Of a DNA stretch of 8,334 nt, positions 1-5,995 are shown piece after piece. Position numbers and translations under genes: made by a program. Under the pieces are notes generated by a model. The model saw only the letters and a list, made by a program, of their open reading frames with translations, was not told where the DNA came from and ran no database searches. The stretch lies in contig QHOR01000096.1 of NCBI GenBank assembly GCA_003219395.1, positions 1 to 8,334 of the forward strand, read 5' to 3'. How positions within the stretch are numbered: the stretch's first letter is position 1; each line of letters starts with the position of its first letter. The stretch is from Verrucomicrobiota bacterium (GTDB lineage Bacteria > Verrucomicrobiota > Verrucomicrobiia > Chthoniobacterales > UBA10450).

Positions 1-17
1 AAGCCGGTAAGGTCTAA
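1..17 (+). CDS. 3' end of upstream gene, probably rpsM (ribosomal protein S13), partial
   Basis: Read in the frame that starts at base 3, the window opens with codons for Ala-Gly-Lys-Val followed by a TAA stop at 15-17. A basic, Gly/Lys-containing tail is what S13 proteins usually end with, and rpsM normally lies directly before rpsK in the alpha operon. Only four residues are visible, so the assignment rests almost entirely on gene order. The gap to the rpsK start codon is 15 bases, which is consistent with co-transcription. Confidence 0.35.
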
Positions 18-32
18 CGATTAACGAGAATT

Positions 33-647
33 ATGGCTGACCCAGAGAATTCCACCAACTCAAGCCCAGAGGAGCCGAAACCGAAGGAGCCCACATCCGT
101 GGCAGGTCCCGCTGCTCCGGGCGAAGGCGAAAAACCGGCAGCGCCAAGGAGTGACGTGGTTGCGAAGCCTGCTAAAAAATCGTCGGGCAAACAAAAAAAA
201 GAACGGCCAGCCACTGCAGGGACACCAGCTTCAGAAAACCTTTCGCTTTCAAGCGATCAGGTCGAGAAGCCAAAGATCGTCAAGGCGAAGGGCAGCAAGA
301 ACGTTCATTCGGGAATCGCGCATGTGCTTTCGACGTTCAACAACACAATCGTGACGATTACCGATACGAAAGGTAACGTGATCGGATGGTCGAGTGCTGG
401 CAAAGTCGGTTTCAAAGGTTCGCGCAAAAGCACCGCCTATGCGGCGCAGATGGTTGCTCAGGACGCGTCCCGCCAGGCAATGGGCCATGGGCTGAAGGAA
501 GTGGAAGTGTTGGTAAAGGGACCGGGAGCCGGACGTGAATCCGCAGTGCGGGCGTTGCAGGCAGTCGGGCTGGATCTCACGGTGATCCGCGATGTTACCC
601 CCGTGCCACACAACGGTTGCCGCCCACCAAAACAACGCCGCGTGTAG
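33..647 (+). CDS. rpsK: 30S ribosomal protein S11 (uS11) with long N-terminal extension
   Basis: S11 sits on the platform of the small ribosomal subunit, next to the 3' end of 16S rRNA, and helps shape the mRNA exit region. Residues from about 80 to 204 are a full S11: the NVHSGIAHV stretch, [10 protein letters not shown], the [14 protein letters not shown] block, [11 protein letters not shown], and the conserved ending [16 protein letters not shown]. Bacterial S11 is usually about 130 residues, and this one is 204. The extra 78 or so N-terminal residues are rich in Pro, Ala, Lys, Glu and Ser, and look disordered. The ATG at 33 is the only Met before the middle of the core, so the extension is very probably translated. 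It follows the presumed rpsM by 15 bases and precedes rpsD by 50 bases. Only a weak GAG lies in the Shine-Dalgarno position. The identity is certain; what the extension does is unknown. Confidence 0.97.
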   Translation: MADPENSTNSSPEEPKPKEPTSVAGPAAPGEGEKPAAPRSDVVAKPAKKSSGKQKKERPATAGTPASENLSLSSDQVEKPKIVKAKGSKNVHSGIAHVLSTFNNTIVTITDTKGNVIGWSSAGKVGFKGSRKSTAYAAQMVAQDASRQAMGHGLKEVEVLVKGPGAGRESAVRALQAVGLDLTVIRDVTPVPHNGCRPPKQRRV

Positions 648-697
648 ACCTCGCTTGACGCTTAAACGATTTAACCTTTTCAACGCTGTAACCACGC

Positions 698-1309
698 ATG
701 GCTAGATACACAGGACCCAAAACCAAGGTAAGCCGCCGCTATGGTGTGCCGCTTTTCGGTTCTTCCAAGGCATTGGAACGAAAAAATTATCCGCCTGGAA
801 TGCATGGACCCAGAGGTTCCCGGCGCAAGCAATCGGATTATGCCATTGCGCTCGGTGAGAAACAGAAGCTCCGCTATCAGTACGGGCTGCTAGAGCGCCA
901 GTTCCGCCGGGTTTTCCAGAGCGCGCTGCGTAAGCGCGGCGTGACGGGTGAAACTCTCCTCCAACTCTTGGAGACACGCCTCGACAACGTCGTTTACCGT
1001 CTTGGCCTTGCGAACACGCGTAGCGCTGCGCGTCAGTTGGTGTCGCACGGCCACGTGCTCGTCAACGGCCGGAACGTTAACATCGCGTCGTACAACGTGA
1101 AGGCAGGCGATGAAATCGCAATCAAAGACAAACCGAAATCCCGTCAACTCGTGCTCCGCAACCTGGATCTTACGCAAATTGTTCCCGTACCCGACTGGCT
1201 AATAGTTGATCGCGACGGGCTGAGTGGGAAAGTCACGCGCATCCCGACCCGGGAAGAAATACAGCCAATCGTGAACGAGCAGCTCATCGTAGAGCTGTAC
1301 TCGCGATAA
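698..1309 (+). CDS. rpsD: 30S ribosomal protein S4 (uS4)
   Basis: S4 is a primary 16S rRNA-binding protein that starts assembly of the small-subunit body, and in many bacteria it also represses its own operon. The 203 residues match the normal length. The N-terminal part (to about residue 90) carries PPGMHGPRG, SDYAIALGEKQKLR and YGLLERQFRR. The RNA-binding S4 domain follows at about 93-155, with TRLDNVVYRLGLANTRSAARQLVSHGH and VNGRNVNIASY, and the protein ends with NEQLIVELYSR. There is no zinc-binding Cys cluster near the N-terminus, so this is the cysteine-free form of S4. No Shine-Dalgarno site precedes the ATG. It is co-directional with rpsK, 50 bases downstream. The usual next gene, rpoA, does not follow. 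Confidence 0.97.
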   Translation: MARYTGPKTKVSRRYGVPLFGSSKALERKNYPPGMHGPRGSRRKQSDYAIALGEKQKLRYQYGLLERQFRRVFQSALRKRGVTGETLLQLLETRLDNVVYRLGLANTRSAARQLVSHGHVLVNGRNVNIASYNVKAGDEIAIKDKPKSRQLVLRNLDLTQIVPVPDWLIVDRDGLSGKVTRIPTREEIQPIVNEQLIVELYSR

Positions 1310-1803
1310 AGCATCCACATCGTGCATTGCTTATTCGGCGAGTTCCCTGGATAAAAGCACAAAGATACAGGGAAGTGGTTCTGGCTGTGTCGTTAGGCGG
1401 TTTGGCGACGAGAAACAGCATTGTGAGGGTCGCACCATGGAACCTTGGCTTTGCCTTTGGAAATCTCTACGGAAACATTGGAAACGTCGGACTACCCTTC
1501 GCGAGCACGCGACTCCGTCCGATAGCAAATGGACATGCGTATCGAAGTCGCTCGTGTTATTCAGTGTCCCTTGAGCCTTTCGGCCAATGTGACCGCTGTT
1601 AGTCGATTCAATTCTCTTAAATGCCTAGACAGTCATTCGATTAAGAACGCATCAGGTAGCAAGGTGAAAACATGAACCAGACATCGCAATGACATGCCTT
1701 AGTACCGCGCTGTTTTGTTTTCCAGTGGCTCAAACTCCTTATTTGTGCCACCACTTGAGCGCCAAACGAGGGGATGATTTGAAGGCGACTGACGCAGCTG
1801 CCT
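1310..1803. other. Gene-poor stretch after rpsD, no recognisable gene
   Basis: These 494 bases lie between the end of rpsD and the end of the leftward gene at 1804. Short open frames exist on both strands, including rightward ones at 1327-1602, 1437 onward (45 codons) and 1529-1675 (48 codons, beginning MDMRIEVARVI). None resembles a protein family I know, and the frames overlap one another. An inverted repeat TTCCCTG/CAGGGAA (1343-1349 with 1368-1374, loop of 18) follows rpsD, but no T-run comes after it, so it is a weak terminator candidate at best. GCTCAA/TTGAGC (1728-1733 with 1755-1760) is a second loose inverted repeat. I see no tRNA or known RNA here, and no remnant of rpoA. Confidence 0.5.
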
Positions 1804-2049
1804 CTACACGCTATTTTGCAACAATTCGAGCGCCTTATCGTAGCTGCGGCGCTGAAGGTAATGCGCCAGCCGCGGATCGACTGGCTGCGGAAGCGTCGTC
1901 TGCAGTTTGTCGATCTTCTCTGACACCGCACGCAATCGTGCCAGGTGTGTCTCTGCGTCGCGCCGGCTTTCTTCGTCGTGAATGATGACGAGGCGTTCTC
2001 GCAAGGCTTGCGCCAAATCGACGAGAGCAGTTTCCATTTTATCGACCAT
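1804..2049 (-). CDS. Small helical protein of unknown function
   Basis: I do not recognise a named family. From the ATG at 2049 the product is 81 residues, starting MVDKMETALVDLAQALRERL. It is almost wholly charged and helix-prone, with heptad-like Leu/Ile/Val spacing through residues 5-55 (alternating Glu/Arg/Lys/Asp), then a Pro-containing break (LPQPVDPRLAHYL) and a final helix ending SYDKALELLQ. There is no signal peptide, membrane segment or Cys pair. This organisation suggests a cytosolic coiled-coil or helical-hairpin protein, possibly a partner or scaffold. A TTG at 2067 would add six residues and an ATG at 2037 would remove four; no Shine-Dalgarno site decides between them. It lies 68 bases downstream of the DUF2934 gene on the same strand, so the two may be co-transcribed, although a perfect hairpin at 2068-2087 lies between them. 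The regular composition and clean ending favour a real gene. Confidence 0.6.
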   Translation of the reverse strand: MVDKMETALVDLAQALRERLVIIHDEESRRDAETHLARLRAVSEKIDKLQTTLPQPVDPRLAHYLQRRSYDKALELLQNSV

Positions 2050-2067
2050 ATATTGGCAGTAATTCAA

Positions 2068-2087
2068 AATGAATTCCGCAATTCATT
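2068..2087. promoter_or_regulatory. Perfect 8-bp inverted repeat with 4-base loop
   Basis: AATGAATT (2068-2075), loop CCGC, then AATTCATT (2080-2087). It lies between two leftward genes, about 19 bases before the start of the 1804-2049 gene and 30 bases after the stop of the DUF2934 gene. Read leftward, the stem is followed only by TTTTG, too short a T-run for a convincing intrinsic terminator. It could be an operator, an mRNA hairpin in the leader of the small gene, or a processing site. The symmetry is plain to see; the role is inferred. Confidence 0.4.
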
Positions 2088-2117
2088 CGTGCGTATTCGT
2101 GTTTAAAGGCTCTGTAC

Positions 2118-2450
2118 CTAACCGCCGTCCGCCTCTGAAAGCAGTTGTCGCCGAGCTTCCAGCCAATCAGACTCAGCGTCGCCGGGCAGCGCGAAGCGAC
2201 GTCTTCGCTCCGAAATGAAGTAGGCTCGCAGACGAATCGCTTCGTCCGATGGAGATGCGGTCCCGTCCGCCTCCCGTGGCATTGAAGTGTTTCCTATACC
2301 AGCGGTTTTGCTGGCCTTGGTTTCGCGTGATTTTCGAGTCGCCGCGGCACGGCGCGGCCTGCTGCCTTTACCAGGTTTTACTGTGAAAGAGCCGCCGGTC
2401 TCCGAAGGCGTCGCGTTTTTAGCTTGGACAATTTTCTTTTTCTTCAGCAC
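2118..2450 (-). CDS. DUF2934 domain-containing protein
   Basis: The 110-residue product has two parts. Residues 1-65 are basic and low-complexity (KKKK near the start, then many Lys, Arg, Ala, Ser and Thr), which suggests a disordered, possibly nucleic-acid-binding tail. Residues 66-107 carry the DUF2934 pattern: SPSDEAIRLRAY, then ISERRRRF, a Pro-Gly-Asp turn, and SDWLEARRQLL. DUF2934 proteins are small and of unknown function, and are common in soil and plant-associated bacteria. The start is GTG at 2450. The frame is open for about ten more codons upstream but has no ATG, GTG or TTG there, and no Shine-Dalgarno site is present. It is divergent from the membrane-protein gene at 2558, which leaves about 107 bases for two promoters, and lies upstream of the small helical protein gene on the same strand. 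Confidence is high that it is a gene; the function is unknown. Confidence 0.8.
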   Translation of the reverse strand: MLKKKKIVQAKNATPSETGGSFTVKPGKGSRPRRAAATRKSRETKASKTAGIGNTSMPREADGTASPSDEAIRLRAYFISERRRRFALPGDAESDWLEARRQLLSEADGG

Positions 2451-2557
2451 AAATTTTATGGTTGGTGACTTTAATTCGTTTAGCGTTCATCCATTAGTTG
2501 GCAAGTGCTTTCTCGCGCTTCGCCGATCGAGGAGTTAAATTTAGAAATTTCGGTCAC

Positions 2558-2971
2558 ATGAGACATTTTGTTTTCCGCTGGATTGCGACCACAATTGCCG
2601 TGTTTGTGGCTGCCCCGATTGTCGGAATCAACTACGGCGACCGCCTGGGTTGCCTGCTCGGCGCGTCACTTCTGCTGGGCATCATCAATGCTTTTATTCG
2701 TCCACTCCTTCTGTTGCTCAGTCTGCCTTTGATTCTCGTTACGCTGGGGCTTTTCATTTTGATCATTAACGCGCTGATGTTGAAATTCGTGGGCGAGATC
2801 GTCCCATGTTTTCAAGTTCCAGGTTTTTGGCCGGCGTTTTTCGGCGCGATTATTATTTCGATTGTCAGCTGGCTGTTAAGCGCATTTTTTCGTGGCAGCG
2901 ACGGACGTGTTCACGCTCTCACCCATCATACCCAAATTAAGCGTGTGCGAGGGCGGGTAATTGAGCGGTAA
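2558..2971 (+). CDS. Four-helix membrane protein of the 'phage holin family' (PF04020-type)
   Basis: The 137-residue product is an inner-membrane protein with four hydrophobic segments, at about residues 4-24, 30-46, 50-80 and 89-110, and a short basic C-terminal tail. The hallmark of PF04020 is visible: a glycine-containing loop, a conserved NAFIRPLL, then a long Leu/Ile-rich segment ending in INALML. Despite the family name, chromosomal members are widespread and sit in ordinary genomes; their function is not established and they should not be read as lysis genes without phage context, which is absent here. I chose the ATG at 2558 because the hydrophobic core starts right after it. A TTG at 2498 would add 20 polar residues. 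A GGAG at 2530 is too far upstream to serve this ATG. The gene converges on the sigma-factor gene across 108 bases that hold no clear terminator. Confidence 0.85.
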   Translation: MRHFVFRWIATTIAVFVAAPIVGINYGDRLGCLLGASLLLGIINAFIRPLLLLLSLPLILVTLGLFILIINALMLKFVGEIVPCFQVPGFWPAFFGAIIISIVSWLLSAFFRGSDGRVHALTHHTQIKRVRGRVIER

Positions 2972-3079
2972 CGACGAACCGCAGATCGCGATTAGTGCAT
3001 CGAGAATCGAGATTGGTAATTCGGAAGTTGGATCATCCATCACGCATTAAAGAGCAAACCTGTTTAACTATTCAACGAA

Positions 3080-3691
3080 TCAGGCGGGCCCGCCCAAATA
3101 CTTGCTCAATCGCGACCGTAGTTCGGTGCGCGCGCGAAAGAGAACGCTTTTCACCGCGGGAACGGAGAGGTCGAGAACCTCGGCAATCTCGTCGTAGCTA
3201 AGCTGCTCATATCTTCGAAGCACCAGTGCCATGCGCTGCGTCTCTGGAAGCTGGAGGATTGCTTCTTCAATTGTTTGCTGAAGTTCCCCTTCCAGCAGGG
3301 AAGCATCGGGAGCCAGGTTCGCCTCGTCTTTCAATGGCGGATCTTCTGCGCCCGATTCCGGCTGAAGTGGAATATGCGCGTGACGCTTGGCGCGGCGTAA
3401 CTCGTTGAAAACGAGATTACGCGTAATTTTTAATAGCCAGGTCGTGAATTTTGCCCGCGGGACATAACGGCGCGCGCTCTTCCACACCCGAATAAATACC
3501 TGCTGGGCGATGTCTTCCACATCGGAATTGCTACCGAGCATCCGCGCCACCGTGCCTGCCACCAAAGCTTGGTGTTTCTCGATGAGTTGCTCGAGCGCCG
3601 CGGTGTCGCCTCGACCGATAAGCTGCATCAGCCGCACGTCGGCGGCGTCTTCTTCCGATCTCCCTGTATTTTCATGATCGTTACGAGCCAT
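3080..3691 (-). CDS. ECF-type (RpoE-like) RNA polymerase sigma factor
   Basis: This 203-residue protein is a group 4 (extracytoplasmic function) sigma factor, which directs RNA polymerase to a small set of promoters, usually in response to an envelope or stress signal. Sigma region 2 spans about residues 35-102. Its core-binding segment reads DVEDIAQQVFIRVWK, and its -10 recognition helix includes FTTWLLKITRNLVFNELRR. A variable acidic linker (about 103-143) follows, and region 4 (about 145-196) reads LPETQRMALVLRRY, then LSYDEIAEVLDLSVPAVKS and a final basic helix, the helix-turn-helix for the -35 element. The start is the ATG at 3691, preceded by no Shine-Dalgarno site. ECF sigma genes are often followed by an anti-sigma gene; here nothing follows on this strand before the convergent membrane-protein gene ends at 2971, so the regulator is elsewhere or absent. 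The stop codon lies beside a 12-base palindrome (3083-3094) that encodes the Gly-Gly-Pro-Ala end. Confidence 0.93.
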   Translation of the reverse strand: MARNDHENTGRSEEDAADVRLMQLIGRGDTAALEQLIEKHQALVAGTVARMLGSNSDVEDIAQQVFIRVWKSARRYVPRAKFTTWLLKITRNLVFNELRRAKRHAHIPLQPESGAEDPPLKDEANLAPDASLLEGELQQTIEEAILQLPETQRMALVLRRYEQLSYDEIAEVLDLSVPAVKSVLFRARTELRSRLSKYLGGPA

Positions 3692-3942
3692 CGGTCACTG
3701 TAATTTACTCGGCCTGGCGGTTTTGCTCATGCCCAACGCCCCGCTGTGCATCAAGAGCAACGAGCAGCACACCGACGCACTTCCACAGCTTCATTAGACG
3801 TTTGCGTCCAGCGTATTTTGGTAAAAAATGCAACTCTCCAAAATTCGTCCTCCATTACATTCGTGGCCGCCATGGTTTTTGTTGCAAGGCTCAGCCGGCC
3901 TGTGCATGCTTGATTACCGAGGGCGTGCCTCTCAGTCTCCGC

Positions 3943-5088
3943 ATGAATTACCAGCTTATTCCGAAAGAACTCAGGCCCATTGCAGAAAAGGTTGAGGCAC
4001 GGCAGCGGGTTTCAGAGGCAGACGCTCTCATTCTGTATAGCGCAAACGATCTTAATGCTCTTGGAATGATCGCCAACCTTGTCCGCGAACGAAAGAATGG
4101 GAATTACGCCACTTACATCCACAACCGTTACATCAATTATTCCAACATTTGTATCTTATCCTGCCAATTCTGCGCTTTCGCTGCCAAAAAGCGCGACGCG
4201 CACGCTTTTGAATACGCCATCGACGAAATTATTCGAGTGGTAGAAGCTGCGCTTCCGCTCGGAGTCACCGAGGTGCACATGGTAGGCGGACTGCATCCCA
4301 CACTGAAGAAAGAATGGTATCTGGATCTTTTGCAGAGGCTGCGCGCACTCGCGCCGAATCTTCACATCAAGGCTTTTACTGCGATCGAGGTTCGGCATTT
4401 GGCGCACCGGATTTTCCGGATGCCGATCCCGGAAACGTTGGAGACTTTGCGCGCCAACGGTCTGGGCTCCATCACCGGTGGTGGCGCTGAAATTTTCGAT
4501 CCTCTTGTGCGCCATCAAATCTGCCGCGGCAAAGAAACTGCCGCTGAATGGCTCGACGTTCATCGAACCTGGCACTCGATGGGCGGTCGCAGCACCTGCA
4601 CCATGCTCTACGGGCATATCGAGACGCTTGCTCAGCGGGTGGATCATTTGCGGCAGCTTCGACAATTACAAGATGAGACCGGTGGATTCACCGGCTTCGT
4701 TCCTTTTGCTTTCGAACCTACTCAATCCCATGGAATCCTCTCCCAAGTCAAACGCATCTCCGCGTTTGAGCAGCTGCGCAATCTGGCGGTGAGCCGTATT
4801 TACCTGGATAATATCGATCATTTGACCGCTTATTGGGTGAGCCTTGGGTTGCCTCTCGCGCAGGTATCGCTCAGCTATGGCGTCGACGATCTGCATGGCA
4901 CAATTTTGGAAGAAAAAATCTTCCATATGGCAGGCGCAACTACTCCGCAGCAGCAAACCGTGGCTGCTCTCGAACATGCTATTCGGGAAGCACGCCGCGA
5001 GCCGGTCCAGCGTGACAGTCACTATCGACATTTGAATGGCGCAAGCCAGGGGGCGCAGGCTAACGAGCCTGCATTGGTCTGCGCGTGA
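3943..5088 (+). CDS. mqnE: Aminofutalosine synthase (radical SAM), menaquinone futalosine pathway
   Basis: MqnE joins 3-[(1-carboxyvinyl)oxy]benzoate to the adenosyl part of S-adenosylmethionine, giving 6-amino-6-deoxyfutalosine, an early cytosolic step of menaquinone synthesis by the futalosine route. The 381 residues match the family length. The 4Fe-4S-binding CX3CX2C motif is Cys70, Cys74 and Cys77 (NICILSCQFCAF). Other family blocks follow in order: MVGGLHPT (113-120), IKAFTAIEV (142-150), GGGAEIFD (179-186), TMLYGHIET (220-228), RVDHLRQLRQLQDETGGF (232-249) and FVPFAFEPT (252-260). The GGGAEIFD and YGHIET blocks favour MqnE over the related cyclase MqnC. The frame is open back to a TTG at 3802, but the 47 extra residues look unlike the family, so I use the ATG at 3943; no Shine-Dalgarno site marks it. 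The 251 bases between this gene and the divergent sigma gene hold no other gene. mqnA follows 88 bases downstream. Confidence 0.93.
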   Translation: MNYQLIPKELRPIAEKVEARQRVSEADALILYSANDLNALGMIANLVRERKNGNYATYIHNRYINYSNICILSCQFCAFAAKKRDAHAFEYAIDEIIRVVEAALPLGVTEVHMVGGLHPTLKKEWYLDLLQRLRALAPNLHIKAFTAIEVRHLAHRIFRMPIPETLETLRANGLGSITGGGAEIFDPLVRHQICRGKETAAEWLDVHRTWHSMGGRSTCTMLYGHIETLAQRVDHLRQLRQLQDETGGFTGFVPFAFEPTQSHGILSQVKRISAFEQLRNLAVSRIYLDNIDHLTAYWVSLGLPLAQVSLSYGVDDLHGTILEEKIFHMAGATTPQQQTVAALEHAIREARREPVQRDSHYRHLNGASQGAQANEPALVCA

Positions 5089-5176
5089 TGGTTAGTAAGA
5101 AGTGAGAGGCGTGAGAAATTCCAATGCAGTCTTTGTCAATCGCGCTGTTCTGACTCCTCGCTAATAACATTTCACG

Positions 5177-5995
5177 TTGAAATCTCTCCGCATCGGTTGC
5201 GTAAAATATCTCAACGCGCGGCCGCTCGTCCGCGGCTGGCAAGGCAAAGTGAATTTCGATCACCCGTCAGCGCTCTGCAACGAGCTCGCTGCTGGCAAAC
5301 TTGATGTTGCGCTTGTCTCCAGTTTCGAATTTCTGCGTAACCCGATCTACCGGATCATTAATGATGTTTCTGTTTCCTCGAACGGACCGGTTTACAGCGT
5401 AATCGTTGCGCACCGCGGCAAAATTGACGAGATCAAACAGATAGAACTCGATCCGGCATCAGAAACTTCCACCAATCTTTTGCGCTGTTTGCTGATGGAA
5501 CTCCGATTAAATCCGCGGTTGATTTCGGGAAGTGGAGACTGCCAACTTGCCGTTGCTGACACCCTGGCAGCGACAGGCAACGCGCGGCTGCTCATCGGCG
5601 ATCAAGCCATTCAATTTCGGCAAAAGTACACTCCCGAATTTTCTTTCTGGGATCTTGGCGAACAATGGAAGAAACTTTTCAACCTGCCGTTCGTTTACGC
5701 GCTCTGGCTTATTCGTCCTGAAGTCGGCGAAGCAACGCAAATCGCCAATCTGTTGCGCGGCGTGCGCGATGCAAACGTTGCGAATCTCGACGACTTGGTC
5801 GCAGAAGTTCTAACCAGAGTCGCCGACAACCGCAAATGGAGCGGGGTCGATCGCGAATTCCTGTCACGCTACTACACCGAACATCTTCAATTCGGGTTTG
5901 GAGAAAGAGAAAAGGAAGGGCTGCGAATCTTCGCAAATCTTTGTACAAACCATGGTCTGCTTCCAAGGCCCGATGTCGCATTGCATGTTGTTTAG
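5177..5995 (+). CDS. mqnA: Chorismate dehydratase, menaquinone futalosine pathway
   Basis: MqnA removes water from chorismate to give 3-[(1-carboxyvinyl)oxy]benzoate, the first committed step of the futalosine route and the substrate of MqnE. The 272-residue protein has the periplasmic-binding-protein-like fold of the MqnA/MqnD family but no signal peptide, so it is cytosolic. Visible blocks are IGCVKYLNARPL (residues 6-17), HPSALCNELAAGKLDVALVS (29-48), the SNGPVYSV turn (68-75), ETSTNLLR (96-103), a later LLIGDQAI, and a WDLGEQWKKLFNLPFVYALW stretch typical of the family. The start is TTG at 5177: an in-frame TAA lies at 5165-5167 and no other start codon comes before the conserved core. 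No Shine-Dalgarno site is present. It lies 88 bases after mqnE and may share its transcript. Its last 132 bases are overlapped on the other strand by the DUF2939-like gene. The other pathway genes (mqnB, mqnC, mqnD) are not in this window. Confidence 0.92.
   Translation: MKSLRIGCVKYLNARPLVRGWQGKVNFDHPSALCNELAAGKLDVALVSSFEFLRNPIYRIINDVSVSSNGPVYSVIVAHRGKIDEIKQIELDPASETSTNLLRCLLMELRLNPRLISGSGDCQLAVADTLAATGNARLLIGDQAIQFRQKYTPEFSFWDLGEQWKKLFNLPFVYALWLIRPEVGEATQIANLLRGVRDANVANLDDLVAEVLTRVADNRKWSGVDREFLSRYYTEHLQFGFGEREKEGLRIFANLCTNHGLLPRPDVALHVV

Noticed and set aside
249..695. 148-codon minus-strand ORF opposite rpsK
   Set aside because: It is antisense to a certain S11 gene, is rich in His/Arg/Trp without any domain, and is a shadow of rpsK codon use.
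1343..1374. TTCCCTG/CAGGGAA inverted repeat as terminator of the ribosomal operon
   Set aside because: The 18-base loop is long and no T-run follows, so it does not meet the form of an intrinsic terminator.
2558..2971. Phage lysis module or prophage, suggested by the 'holin' family name
   Set aside because: No phage structural, endolysin or integrase genes are nearby, and chromosomal PF04020 proteins are common.
2965..2982. GCGGT/ACCGC hairpin over the stop codon of the membrane-protein gene
   Set aside because: It has only five base pairs and no T-run, so a terminator cannot be claimed.
3083..3094. Perfect palindrome GGCGGGCCCGCC at the end of the sigma gene
   Set aside because: It encodes the final Gly-Gly-Pro-Ala codons, has no loop and no T-run; probably a result of GC-rich codons.
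3802..3942. Longer mqnE starting at TTG 3802
   Set aside because: The 47 added residues are Cys/Arg-rich, unlike the family, and would exceed its usual length; the ATG at 3943 fits better.
4156..4665. 169-codon minus-strand ORF opposite mqnE
   Set aside because: It is wholly inside the conserved radical-SAM gene on the other strand and shows no recognisable domain.
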